Of a DNA stretch of 64,000 nucleotides, positions 54,598 through 62,545 are shown one piece after another; the first letter of the stretch is position 1, and each line of letters begins with the position of its first letter. The position numbers were made by a program, and so were the translations under genes. The notes beneath the pieces are model-generated. The model did not search any database. It was not told where the DNA came from and worked only from the letters and a program-made list of their open reading frames with translations. The stretch comes from Algoriphagus sp. TR-M9 (GTDB lineage Bacteria > Bacteroidota > Bacteroidia > Cytophagales > Cyclobacteriaceae), in assembly GCF_027594545.1 (NCBI RefSeq), contig NZ_CP115160.1, positions 2,117,001 to 2,181,000 on the forward strand. The letters run 5' to 3'.

Positions 54598-54630
54598 ATA
54601 TAAAAGCAAATATCATCTTTAAAGAAAAAG

Positions 54631-54654
54631 CGATCTTAGGATCGTTTTTTTTTT
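54631..54654 (+). terminator. Terminator downstream of ferritin
   Basis: CGATC-TTAG-GATCG with a run of ten T follows the repeat copy, 230 bases after the ferritin stop. It should end the ferritin transcript, which would then carry the repeat in its 3' untranslated region. Confidence 0.75.
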
Positions 54655-54819
54655 GCTTTTAACAGAATGAGGAACCGGGTTTTATGGGGGTAAAAAACAG
54701 TTAACTTCAAATTATTCTCAAAAAAGTCAAGTTTTGTACGATTAGGATTTTTACTTCACAGGCTTTGATTTAAATTATGCAAGATTTACTTAACTCAATT
54801 ACCTCATTTCCTAGTTTCT

Positions 54820-55830
54820 ATGGCATTTAATAAAAACCAGGTAGCTTTTTTCCAATCCATCAAAACATCCATGCCCTCTTACACCTCGCTGGTGGATGTC
54901 ATTGCAGAGATTTTAGAGATCAGTATAGACAGTGCTTACCGGCGTATTCGAGGAGAAAAGCTTTTAGATTTTGAAGAAATAGAAATCCTTTGCAATAAAT
55001 TCAATGTGTCCGTGGATAGGTTTTTTAGCCTCAATTCAGACAGTATATTGTTCAAAGGTCACCAAAATAATTACCAGGAAACCAGCTTTAAAGAATGGAT
55101 GGAAGATGTGCTTGCCCAGCTCAAGTTTGTAAGCAGCTTTACGAATAAACACATCTACTGGCTGGTAAAAGATATGCCGCCCTTCCATCACTATTACCAT
55201 AAAGAATTGGCAGCATTCAAGTTCTTTTTTTGGATGAAATCCATTCTGTACAATGAAAGTTTAAAGGATAAAAAATTCAGCATTTCAGACAACATTTACG
55301 ATGAATACGCTGAGCTAACAGAGCAAATACTCAAGGCCTATCATAAGATCCCGAGTACTGAAATCTGGAATATCGAAGGAATCACCACCACACTACGGCA
55401 AATTGACCTCTATCACGAAATGGGCATCATGACCAGCACAGAAGATGCACTATTTCTATACAACTGCGTACTGGAAGTGATTGACAATTTGGAAAACATG
55501 GCCGAGACAGGAAAAAAAATCATTCCTAAACACCCAGATATAGAAGGAGCAGATTTCAATTTTTTTGTCAATGAATTTATCATCGGTGATAATACCTTCT
55601 TTGCCACCATGGATGAAAATAAAGTCACCTATTTGAACCACAGTGTGATTTATTTTCACGGAACCTCTGACCCGGTTTTTAACGATGCCATGTTTAAAAA
55701 CCTGGAAAACCTCATCAAAAAATCCACTCAAATCAGCGTGGTCTGCGAAAAAGAACGAAAGCAGTTTTTCAATAAGCTGCGTAAGAAAGTCTACGAGCTC
55801 ATAAAATTACTACCAGAGCCTGAAGAATGA
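54820..55830 (+). CDS. HTH (XRE-like) regulator with helical effector domain
   Basis: 336 residues, no membrane segments. The N-terminal HTH (about 15-70) reads YTSLVDVIAEILEISIDSAYRRIRGEKLLDFEEIEILCNKF, an XRE-like domain where recognition comes from SIDSAYRRIRG. The remaining 260 residues are helical without a recognised family, including IYWLVKDMPPFHHYYHKEL and NFFVNEFIIGDNTFFATMDENKVTYL. It may bind a small ligand or another protein. It is 69 bases before the SUMF1-like lipoprotein, the same strand, and may regulate it. Confidence 0.75.
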   Translation: MAFNKNQVAFFQSIKTSMPSYTSLVDVIAEILEISIDSAYRRIRGEKLLDFEEIEILCNKFNVSVDRFFSLNSDSILFKGHQNNYQETSFKEWMEDVLAQLKFVSSFTNKHIYWLVKDMPPFHHYYHKELAAFKFFFWMKSILYNESLKDKKFSISDNIYDEYAELTEQILKAYHKIPSTEIWNIEGITTTLRQIDLYHEMGIMTSTEDALFLYNCVLEVIDNLENMAETGKKIIPKHPDIEGADFNFFVNEFIIGDNTFFATMDENKVTYLNHSVIYFHGTSDPVFNDAMFKNLENLIKKSTQISVVCEKERKQFFNKLRKKVYELIKLLPEPEE

Positions 55831-55902
55831 ACCTGACTGGACGTTCATTTTTTTCTTATAGCGAAAAGAATCCATTAATTTAGAGGATCAATCGAAACCG
55901 TG

Positions 55903-57000
55903 ATGATGAATAGTAAAATTTATACCCTGATAGGATTTTCCTTGGCAGGATTGCTAGTAGCTTCCTGCTCAGAAAAACCTTCAGAAAAAGTAATTGATGA
56001 GGATAAAATGGTGATCGCCACCAAACCCGCCCCTACTACCAAAGAAGAGGGGATGGTATGGATCCCAGGCGGCGAGTTCGTCATGGGTACCAACGAAACA
56101 GAAGCCTACCCGGCTGAGAAACCAGCCGTAGAATTAAAGGTAGACGGATTTTGGATGGATACCCATGAAGTTACTAATGCCGAGTTTTCTGAGTTCGTAG
56201 AAGAGACTGGCTATGTGACTTTAGCCGAAAAGAAGCCAGTTTGGGAAGATCTAAAAAAACAATTGCCACCAGACACTCCAAAGCCTGCCGACGATGTACT
56301 GGTAGCCGGTTCCATGGTATTCACGCCTCCTGCTCAGGCCGTACCATTACAGGATATCTCCCTGTGGTGGACCTGGATCCCTGGTGCCAACTGGAGACAT
56401 CCGGAAGGACCTGGATCTGATCTGGAAGGCAGAGAAAACCATCCGGTGGTACACATCGCTTATGAAGATGCTAAAGCCTACGCCGACTGGGCTGGCAAAA
56501 GACTCCCGACCGAGAACGAATGGGAATTTGCAGCACGTGGCGGAGCCAATGGTAAAAGGTTTGCCTGGGGTGACGAGCTTACTCCAAATGGACAATACCT
56601 GGCCAATACCTTCCAAGGCAATTTTCCAAATGGAAATGAGTCCTTAGACGGTTTTGAAGGCACCTCACCGGTGAAATCTTTTGCTCCGAACACCTTCGGA
56701 TTGTATGACATGATCGGAAATGTATGGGAGCTGACTGATGACTGGTATGACGCACTGAAATATGCCAGACTAGCGGGACAAGCCCCGAAATTGGACGCAA
56801 ATGTCAATCAGTGCTATGTGCCTAATAATCCTTATGCCATGGAGCGCGTGATCAAGGGAGGTTCATACCTCTGTGCGGATAATTATTGCGTGAATTACCG
56901 CCCATCTGCCAGACAGGGACAAGCATTTGACAGTGGAACTTCCAATGTAGGTTTCAGGCTGGTTAAAGATCCTGAAGACAAAACGTTGGCAAGTAAGTAA
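55903..57000 (+). CDS. Formylglycine-generating-enzyme-like lipoprotein (SUMF1 fold)
   Basis: 365 residues from the ATG after a GTG (three start codons in a row). The lipoprotein signal ends in VASC (Cys22). The FGE/SUMF1 domain (about 45-360) has MVWIPGGEFVMGTNE, DTHEVTNAEFSEFV, NHPVVHIAYEDAKAYADWAGKRLPTENEWEFAARGG and GNVWELTDDWY. Two cysteines in GGSYLCADNYC (324 and 329) have the spacing of the copper-binding catalytic pair of true formylglycine-generating enzymes, and SARQG follows. So it may oxidise a sulfatase cysteine in the periplasm. No sulfatase is in the window. Many relatives without both cysteines are not enzymes. Confidence 0.85.
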   Translation: MMNSKIYTLIGFSLAGLLVASCSEKPSEKVIDEDKMVIATKPAPTTKEEGMVWIPGGEFVMGTNETEAYPAEKPAVELKVDGFWMDTHEVTNAEFSEFVEETGYVTLAEKKPVWEDLKKQLPPDTPKPADDVLVAGSMVFTPPAQAVPLQDISLWWTWIPGANWRHPEGPGSDLEGRENHPVVHIAYEDAKAYADWAGKRLPTENEWEFAARGGANGKRFAWGDELTPNGQYLANTFQGNFPNGNESLDGFEGTSPVKSFAPNTFGLYDMIGNVWELTDDWYDALKYARLAGQAPKLDANVNQCYVPNNPYAMERVIKGGSYLCADNYCVNYRPSARQGQAFDSGTSNVGFRLVKDPEDKTLASK

Positions 57001-57020
57001 TACGACAATGGCGTGAAAAG

Positions 57021-57048
57021 AGGCAAGTCAGGAATGGCTTGCCTTTTT
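57021..57048 (+). terminator. Terminator of the SUMF1-like gene
   Basis: AGGCAAGTC-AGGAAT-GGCTTGCCT is a nine-base-pair stem with one wobble pair, followed by TTTTTC. It lies 20 bases after the SUMF1-like stop and just before the convergent riboflavin synthase stop. Confidence 0.85.
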
Positions 57049-57064
57049 CGTTTTTCAGCCTGCA

Positions 57065-57661
57065 CTAGGGCAACTCATATCCACGGATAATCCGCTGAAT
57101 GTATTTACCTAAAATATCAAATTCCAGATTTACCAAATCCCCGGGCTTAAGCTCATGGAAATTCGTATGCTCGTAAGTGTATGGAATGATGGCCACAGAA
57201 AACCTACCCGGACCGGAATTAAAACAGGTAAGACTGGTACCATTGATGGTAATAGAGCCCTTCTCCACAGTGACATTGCCTGAGGCAGGGTCAAATTCCA
57301 GGTCAAAAAGCCAAGATCCGTTCTGATTAGAAATGGTTTTAATCTTCCCTACTTGATCCACATGACCCTGCACGATGTGTCCGTCAAATCTACCGTTCGC
57401 GGGCATGCATCGCTCTAAATTGACCTTCTTCCCTACTCCCCAGTTGGCTAGGTTGGTTTTCTGCATAGTCTCTTCTATAGCTGTAACTCTATATTCCTGA
57501 GGCGTAGTCTGAACCACGGTTAGGCACACTCCATCGTGAGCTAGTGATTGATCGATCTTCAGTTCCGGAGCCAAATTGGATTCTAAATCAAAATGAACAT
57601 TTGTACCATCCTGAGTGATCTCCTTGATGGTGCCAAAGCTTTCAATAATACCAGTAAACAT
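57065..57661 (-). CDS. ribE: Riboflavin synthase, alpha chain
   Basis: 198 residues made of two homologous lumazine-binding domains. The start MFTGIIESFGTIKEI and the repeat unit begin with the same pattern, VQGHVDQVGKIKTI, at the second half. LAHDGVCLTVV and SITINGTSLTCFN are the paired barrel motifs. It makes riboflavin by dismutating two 6,7-dimethyl-8-ribityllumazine molecules. It is a single gene, away from other rib genes. No FMN riboswitch was recognised in the 110 bases before it. Confidence 0.95.
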   Translation of the reverse strand: MFTGIIESFGTIKEITQDGTNVHFDLESNLAPELKIDQSLAHDGVCLTVVQTTPQEYRVTAIEETMQKTNLANWGVGKKVNLERCMPANGRFDGHIVQGHVDQVGKIKTISNQNGSWLFDLEFDPASGNVTVEKGSITINGTSLTCFNSGPGRFSVAIIPYTYEHTNFHELKPGDLVNLEFDILGKYIQRIIRGYELP

Positions 57662-57771
57662 GTGGAAAATTTAAGGTTCAATGTTTCAATGACTAAGCAA
57701 GAAATGCCTGTTCAGAGTTCAAATTAAGCCAAATATTCTTTTATCTTCGATCGCAGAATCAAATTTCACCC

Positions 57772-58434
57772 ATGCCCCTACTCAAACTCGAAGATACTTA
57801 CCTGCACAAAGGAAAACGGAGAGCGCTGGTTGCTTTATTGAGAGAAAAAGGAATAAGAAATGAGCGGGTATTGCAGGCTATCAACACCTTGCCCCGGCAT
57901 TTTTTCTTTGACTCTGCACTGATTTCCCATGCTTATGAAGACAAGGCCTTTCCCATAGGCGAGGGACAAACTATCTCTCAGCCTTACACTGTAGCTTTCC
58001 AAACAGAACTTTTGGAAATCAAAGAAGGTGATCGGGTTTTGGAAATCGGTACCGGGTCGGGCTATCAGGGTAGTATTTTGCATCTACTGGGAGCGGAAGT
58101 CTTTACCATTGAGTACCAGCGAAAATTATTTGAAGGCACTCAGAGGTTTTTAAGCCGCTTGGGCATCAAAATGCACCTTTTTTACGGGGATGGTACAGGT
58201 GGATTGCCCAGTTATGCGCCTTATGATAAAATAATCGTAACTGCCGGTGCCCCCGTTGTTCCGGAAGCTTTGGTAGCTCAACTCAAAGTAGGTGGGATCT
58301 TAGTAATCCCGGTGGGTGATCGCCGCCGGCAAACCATGCTCCGGTTGACTAAAAAAGCGAATGGCAAAGTGACAAGGGAGGAATTTGATGGTTTTGCCTT
58401 TGTCCCCTTACTGGGCAAGGACGGCTGGGGATAA
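57772..58434 (+). CDS. pcm: Protein-L-isoaspartate O-methyltransferase
   Basis: 220 residues of the PCMT family. The SAM-binding core contains VLEIGTGSGYQGSILHLLGAEVFTIEYQ, and the conserved post-motif is GDGTGGLPSYAPYDKIIVTAGAPVVPEALVAQLKVGG. The N-terminal part has HFFFDSALISHAYEDKAFPIGEGQTISQPY, typical of the isoaspartate-binding region. It repairs isoaspartyl residues by methylation with AdoMet in the cytosol. It is divergent from riboflavin synthase (110 bases apart). Confidence 0.95.
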   Translation: MPLLKLEDTYLHKGKRRALVALLREKGIRNERVLQAINTLPRHFFFDSALISHAYEDKAFPIGEGQTISQPYTVAFQTELLEIKEGDRVLEIGTGSGYQGSILHLLGAEVFTIEYQRKLFEGTQRFLSRLGIKMHLFYGDGTGGLPSYAPYDKIIVTAGAPVVPEALVAQLKVGGILVIPVGDRRRQTMLRLTKKANGKVTREEFDGFAFVPLLGKDGWG

Positions 58435-58451
58435 GCTTTTCAAAGAAAGTC

Positions 58452-58479
58452 AACCCAAGCTTATATAACTGGGTTTTTC
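58452..58479 (+). terminator. Weak terminator after pcm
   Basis: AACCCA, a twelve-base loop and TGGGTT, followed by TTTC, lie 18 bases after the pcm stop. The stem is only six base pairs with AT ends, so this is tentative. Confidence 0.5.
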
Positions 58480-58556
58480 AGAATATTATTTCGATTTTTT
58501 GTATTAAATGGTTTTACAGCCGAATTTTAATTTTAATTTTGTTGAAATTTAGAATT

Positions 58557-59084
58557 ATGAGCGAGAAGAAATTTGCAAAAGAATCAGCTGTGATCATGAC
58601 AGAGATGGTTCTGCCAAACGACACCAATACCCTGAACAATTTAATGGGGGGAAAATTGATGCATTGGATGGATGTGGTGGCTGCCATTGCTGCGCAAAAG
58701 CACTCCAACAGCATAGTGGTAACGGCATCAGCAGATAATATTTCATTCAAAGAACCCATCGCCTTGGGTAATGTAGTCACCCTCAGGTCACAGGTTACCA
58801 GAGCATTTAATTCCTCTATGGAGGTATTCATCGAAGTGACTGCAGAGGATATTCCTGCTAAGAAAAAAGTAACTACTCACCGGGCTTTTTTCACTTTTGT
58901 AGCTGTGGACGAGCATGGAAAACCCTCCCGTATCCCGGAATTGGTGCCTGAGACCGCTGAGGAAATAGAAAACTTTGAGGGAGCATTACGAAGAAGACAA
59001 CTTCGCTTGGTGCTAGCCAAACGGATGAAGCCTGAAGATGCAGTGGAACTCAAATCCATTTTCAATCTGGATCTTCAAAAATAA
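58557..59084 (+). CDS. Hotdog-fold acyl-CoA thioesterase
   Basis: 175 residues from the ATG (a TTG 18 bases upstream is possible). The sequence TEMVLPNDTNTLNNLMGGKLMHWMDVVAAIAAQKH shows the acyl-CoA thioesterase (BACH/YciA-like) hotdog helix, followed by VVTASADNISFKEPIALGNVVTL and the strand RAFFTFVAVDEHGKP. A C-terminal charged helix tail (about 150-175) is an extension. It should hydrolyse acyl-CoA esters, substrate chain length unknown. It has its own strong terminator. Confidence 0.92.
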   Translation: MSEKKFAKESAVIMTEMVLPNDTNTLNNLMGGKLMHWMDVVAAIAAQKHSNSIVVTASADNISFKEPIALGNVVTLRSQVTRAFNSSMEVFIEVTAEDIPAKKKVTTHRAFFTFVAVDEHGKPSRIPELVPETAEEIENFEGALRRRQLRLVLAKRMKPEDAVELKSIFNLDLQK

Positions 59085-59088
59085 AACA

Positions 59089-59123
59089 AGCGGGATGATA
59101 GCGATATTATCCCGCTTTTTTTT
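59089..59123 (+). terminator. Terminator after the thioesterase
   Basis: AGCGGGAT, a GATAGCGATATT loop and ATCCCGCT, followed by eight T, lie just after the thioesterase stop. A strong rho-independent terminator. Confidence 0.9.
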
Positions 59124-59155
59124 GCGAAAAGGGGATTTTTAGGCAATTTCCCGAC

Positions 59156-59728
59156 ATGGAAAATATGAGCAGCCAAGAGCTCCAGTTTATTATCACCGAA
59201 GACCTTTTTCTTTTCAAGGAAGATCTCAAAACGGATGTTTCACAGCCTGAAAAACCCGTTGACACCGAACCTCAAAGTAACCTGGTACAGGAACCAAAAC
59301 CTGAGCTCAAAGTAAGCCCAGTTCCGGATCACGAGGAAAAACCCGCGCCTATCCAAGTCAGGGGAGCATTTGAAAAGGGTATTTTGGTTCTACATGAAGA
59401 AGTAGAGCTGCCAGAGCCGGTCATGGAAATGCTGGTGAAAATGATTGGGGCAGTAGGCCACTCCATGAAAAGTGTAGGAATGCTTTCATCGGAACAGGTA
59501 GAAGGCAGATCACTGGAAGAGCTCTACGAACTGAATCCTCATATTATCCTAAAATTTGGGCGAATCAAACACCCGGTAAACGCTATTCCAACCACCGAGT
59601 ATCATATTCATAATGAAGCCGGTGTAGAATACCTATTTGCAGATGCGCTTTCCAGCATCGCAGAGGACAAAATCTTAAAAGGTAAACTTTGGAACACCTT
59701 GAAAATCTTATTTAACATTTCGAAATAA
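59156..59728 (+). CDS. Conserved hypothetical, possibly HolD (psi)-like
   Basis: 190 residues from the ATG at 59156 (a second ATG, MSSQEL, lies nine bases later). The N-terminal half (about 1-70) is Pro/Glu-rich, disordered, PEKPVDTEPQSN-like. The C-terminal half (about 68-190) has a globular pattern: GILVLHEEVELPEPVMEMLVKMIGAVGHSM, then HIILKFGRIKHPVN and AGVEYLFADALSSIAEDKILKGKLWNTLKILF. The last part, serine then a short loop then K-x-x-LW, recalls the end of DNA polymerase III psi subunits (HolD). This is weak pattern matching. It is followed after two bases by a DUF3817 gene. Confidence 0.65.
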   Translation: MENMSSQELQFIITEDLFLFKEDLKTDVSQPEKPVDTEPQSNLVQEPKPELKVSPVPDHEEKPAPIQVRGAFEKGILVLHEEVELPEPVMEMLVKMIGAVGHSMKSVGMLSSEQVEGRSLEELYELNPHIILKFGRIKHPVNAIPTTEYHIHNEAGVEYLFADALSSIAEDKILKGKLWNTLKILFNISK

Positions 59729-59730
59729 TA

Positions 59731-60048
59731 ATGAGCCTCACTCCTCAACAACATACCTGGGCAAAGCGTTTTCGCTGGATTTCATTGATTGAAGGTATAT
59801 CTACATTAGTCCTATTCTTCATCGCCATGCCCTTAAAATACATGTGGGATTATCCGCTAGCAGTCACCTACGTCGGCTCCATTCATGGTGCTCTTTTTAT
59901 CATTTATATCATCACTGTTTTTCCTACAGCCCGAAAGTTAAAATGGACTTTCAGTAGAACATTCTTTGCGCTAGTTGCTGCAGTTATTCCATTTGGTCCA
60001 TTTATTTTTGATAGAAATCTGAAGAAAAGTCAGCACGTGGACCTTTAA
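59731..60048 (+). CDS. DUF3817 membrane protein
   Basis: 105 residues with three hydrophobic helices (about 16-35, 45-65, 75-95). The family pattern is LIEGISTLVLFFIAMPLKYMWDYPLAV and VGSIHGALFIIYIITVFP. It ends with an FIFDRNLKKS tail. DUF3817 is a small integral membrane family of unknown function widespread in Actinomycetota and Bacteroidota. It starts two bases after the preceding stop, and the next gene begins three bases later, so three genes form one operon. Confidence 0.85.
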   Translation: MSLTPQQHTWAKRFRWISLIEGISTLVLFFIAMPLKYMWDYPLAVTYVGSIHGALFIIYIITVFPTARKLKWTFSRTFFALVAAVIPFGPFIFDRNLKKSQHVDL

Positions 60049-60051
60049 ATC

Positions 60052-61074
60052 ATGGCCCTGATCAGCAAAAAAAAGCGAATCTACCCCATCAGCAACGGAC
60101 TGAGGCGCTACCTGATTAAGTATTCCCGGGAAGTAGATATTCCCATTCACTATCATGAGCTGCTTCGCTACTCCAATTCCATTGCGCTTTATGATTCCAA
60201 GGAGCAGGACACCCTCTGGGAAACGGTTTTCTATGATCAATCTGACCGGGAAGAAATACACCTAAACGTCAAAAAAATCTATGCCCTGCTCAAAGCTGGC
60301 GGTGATATGACCGTAATGGAACACCTTTACGTGGATAGAATCGATCTCTGCGTGTATGGAAACACCCAGCCATTCCGAGTGAGAATCGTGAATAGGATCA
60401 ATGATAACTTTGACTATTTCTATGTCAAAAATGCCGATGCTTCAAGAGTTTATGGACTCGAACTTGAACATTTACTTTCACCCAATAGAATTTCATACCT
60501 GGTTCACCAAAACACCTTGATCGAGGAGCATATTGCCGGGATACCCGGTGACAAATTTATGCGATTGCACATGGAGGATCCGCACCTTAATCCCATCCGT
60601 TTGGCAAAGGAATTTGTAAAGTTTAATGAAAGGTGTTTTGTAAGATTACTGGGAGATATGCATTCTTCGAATTTTGTAATAGACGTCACTCCGGACTTCG
60701 AAGAAACACACTATAGAATCCGTGCAATTGACTTTGACCAGCAGTCCTATGAGGGCAAAAGAACGATTTACTTACCTCAGTATTTCAAGGAAAACAATGC
60801 CTTGATCCAATTGGGAATGAAATACATCACGCCCGAATCTATGGTACAGTATCAGAAGGAAGAGCGTGCACTGATTTCTACCCGACTTAAATCATCCAGA
60901 CAGGGCATTGAGGATATACTTCGAGCCATGGAGCATGACACCATTGCCTTGCCAGAAAATGTGCTAGCCCTCAAGACGGAACTGGCTAAGTATTACCACA
61001 ATGATGACTTCCTGGCCTGCAAAAATATGGGCCAAATCATGAGAACCAGTTTAGCACAGCTTCTCAAGAAATGA
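60052..61074 (+). CDS. Kinase-like fold protein of unknown function
   Basis: 340 residues, no signal peptide or membrane helices. The C-terminal half shows features of the protein-kinase/aminoglycoside-phosphotransferase fold: a hinge-like EEHIAGIPG (about 158-166), a catalytic-loop-like LLGDMHSSNFVID (199-211) and a metal-loop-like RAIDFDQQ (224-231). The glycine-rich loop is absent and the Lys for ATP is unclear (Lys125 of FYVKNAD is a candidate). The N-terminal 100 residues are unique (YHELLRYSNSIALYDSK). It could be a phosphotransferase on a metabolite or an inactive relative. It follows DUF3817 by three bases and ends the operon. Confidence 0.65.
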   Translation: MALISKKKRIYPISNGLRRYLIKYSREVDIPIHYHELLRYSNSIALYDSKEQDTLWETVFYDQSDREEIHLNVKKIYALLKAGGDMTVMEHLYVDRIDLCVYGNTQPFRVRIVNRINDNFDYFYVKNADASRVYGLELEHLLSPNRISYLVHQNTLIEEHIAGIPGDKFMRLHMEDPHLNPIRLAKEFVKFNERCFVRLLGDMHSSNFVIDVTPDFEETHYRIRAIDFDQQSYEGKRTIYLPQYFKENNALIQLGMKYITPESMVQYQKEERALISTRLKSSRQGIEDILRAMEHDTIALPENVLALKTELAKYYHNDDFLACKNMGQIMRTSLAQLLKK

Positions 61075-61102
61075 CCCAATAAACAGTCAATATGGTAGAG
61101 GC

Positions 61103-61963
61103 TTATTTAATCAAACGACGGAGATAAACACCATAGCCACTTTTCCCCAGTTTATCAGCTGCCTTGAGCAATTCTTCCTTACCGATAAAGCCAGATCTAT
61201 AGGCTACCTCTTCTATACAGCCAATTTTCAATCCTTGGCGTTCTTCTATCACCTCTACAAACTGCCCCGCTTGCAAAAGAGACTGGTGGGTACCGGTATC
61301 CAACCAGGCAGTCCCTCGGTTGAGAATCGCCACCTGTAACTCACCCAATTTGAGGTATTCGTTATTGATATCAGTGATTTCCAGCTCTCCTCTTGGGCTA
61401 GGCTTGATTTGCTTTGCAATCTCCACCACTCTATTGTCATAGAAATAAAGCCCAGGCACCGCAAAATTAGACTTTGGCTCCGCCGGCTTTTCCTCTATGC
61501 TGATGGCAGTCTGACTTTCATCAAATTCTACCACACCATAGCGCTCAGGATCATTGACATGATAGGCAAATACCACTCCTCCTTTGGGACTGGTATGCTC
61601 GCGCAAAGTTCTGTGTAGCCCCGAACCATAGAAAATATTATCGCCCAATATTAGAGCTACATCATCATCTCCTATAAAATCCTCTCCAATGATAAATGCC
61701 TGTGCCAATCCATCCGGGCTAGGCTGCACAGCAAATTGAAACTTGCAGCCTACCTGTGAGCCATCACCCAAAAGCCGCTGAAATGCCTCACTGTCCTCTG
61801 GAGTGGTGATAATCAGAATTTCCCTGATGCCAGCCATCATCAAAACAGACAATGGATAATAAATCATGGGTTTATCATATACCGGCATCAACTGCTTACT
61901 CACAGAGATTGTCAATGGATAAAGGCGAGTACCGGATCCACCGGCCAAAATTATTCCTTTCAT
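61103..61963 (-). CDS. rfbA: Glucose-1-phosphate thymidylyltransferase RfbA
   Basis: 286 residues from the ATG at 61963; a longer frame begins 54 bases upstream inside a repeat, so this start is preferred. The N-terminal signature is [18 protein letters not shown], with [18 protein letters not shown] [14 protein letters not shown] and [35 protein letters not shown]. It joins dTTP and glucose 1-phosphate to form dTDP-glucose, the first step in dTDP-rhamnose synthesis for surface polysaccharide. Genes rfbB/C/D are not in the window. It is preceded by a set of direct repeats. Confidence 0.96.
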   Translation of the reverse strand: MKGIILAGGSGTRLYPLTISVSKQLMPVYDKPMIYYPLSVLMMAGIREILIITTPEDSEAFQRLLGDGSQVGCKFQFAVQPSPDGLAQAFIIGEDFIGDDDVALILGDNIFYGSGLHRTLREHTSPKGGVVFAYHVNDPERYGVVEFDESQTAISIEEKPAEPKSNFAVPGLYFYDNRVVEIAKQIKPSPRGELEITDINNEYLKLGELQVAILNRGTAWLDTGTHQSLLQAGQFVEVIEERQGLKIGCIEEVAYRSGFIGKEELLKAADKLGKSGYGVYLRRLIK

Positions 61964-62190
61964 GTGTTTATAATTTTTTTTAAGGTCACATGGAATCTTC
62001 GCATGAATTATAATCATCCCTCTGTGTGTCGCTTCGGGTCATGCTTGATTTCATGTGTTTATAATTTGATTTTTAATGGCCATAACCTGTCCCGTGACGA
62101 AGGAAACGGGATGGAATCTTCGCAAGAATTATAGTCATCCCACTGTGTGACGATCTTCGACATGCTCGATTTCATATATTTATAGATATT
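61961..62190 (-). repeat. Direct repeats upstream of rfbA
   Basis: Three copies of a related unit begin CATGTGTTTATAATTT (61961), CATGTGTTTATAATTTG (62052) and CATATATTTATAGAT (62173). The first two continue with ATGGAATCTTCGC, GAATTATA-TCATCCC and CTGTGTG; the second carries a 28-base insert containing CCCGTGACGAAGGAAACGGG. The third is cut short. The period is 91 and 121 bases. The first copy includes the rfbA start codon region. Confidence 0.8.
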
Positions 62191-62545
62191 TCTTCCTGAG
62201 CTAAGTGAATAAGCAAACCACTAAAAATCAAACCTAATAAAGAACCCAAAGTCATTCTTGATTTCATTTGTCAAAGTTTGATTTTCAAAAGCTGCTTTAC
62301 TTTTTGATTCTTTTTAAATTAAGATAAGAATTTCAGATCTGTAGGTGTAAATCCTTCCGAAACTGTCATCGGTTTCTTAAAGGCAAAGAACTATTTAGTG
62401 AAAACTTTTATCAAAAATGAATCCAAATGTATGGAGTTTAAATACTAAATTAAATTTTAAGGATGAATTTCGGTACAGAAGAAGCAAGTGTTACCCCATT
62501 GGCATTTTTGTCAATTTATGCAAATAACATTCAATCATACAGGCA
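62018..62545. other. Non-coding gap between rfbA and the glycosyltransferase
   Basis: The first part holds the direct repeats. The rest (62191-62545) is AT-rich with no gene. It should carry the promoter of the glycosyltransferase; no strong promoter box was recognised. Confidence 0.5.
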
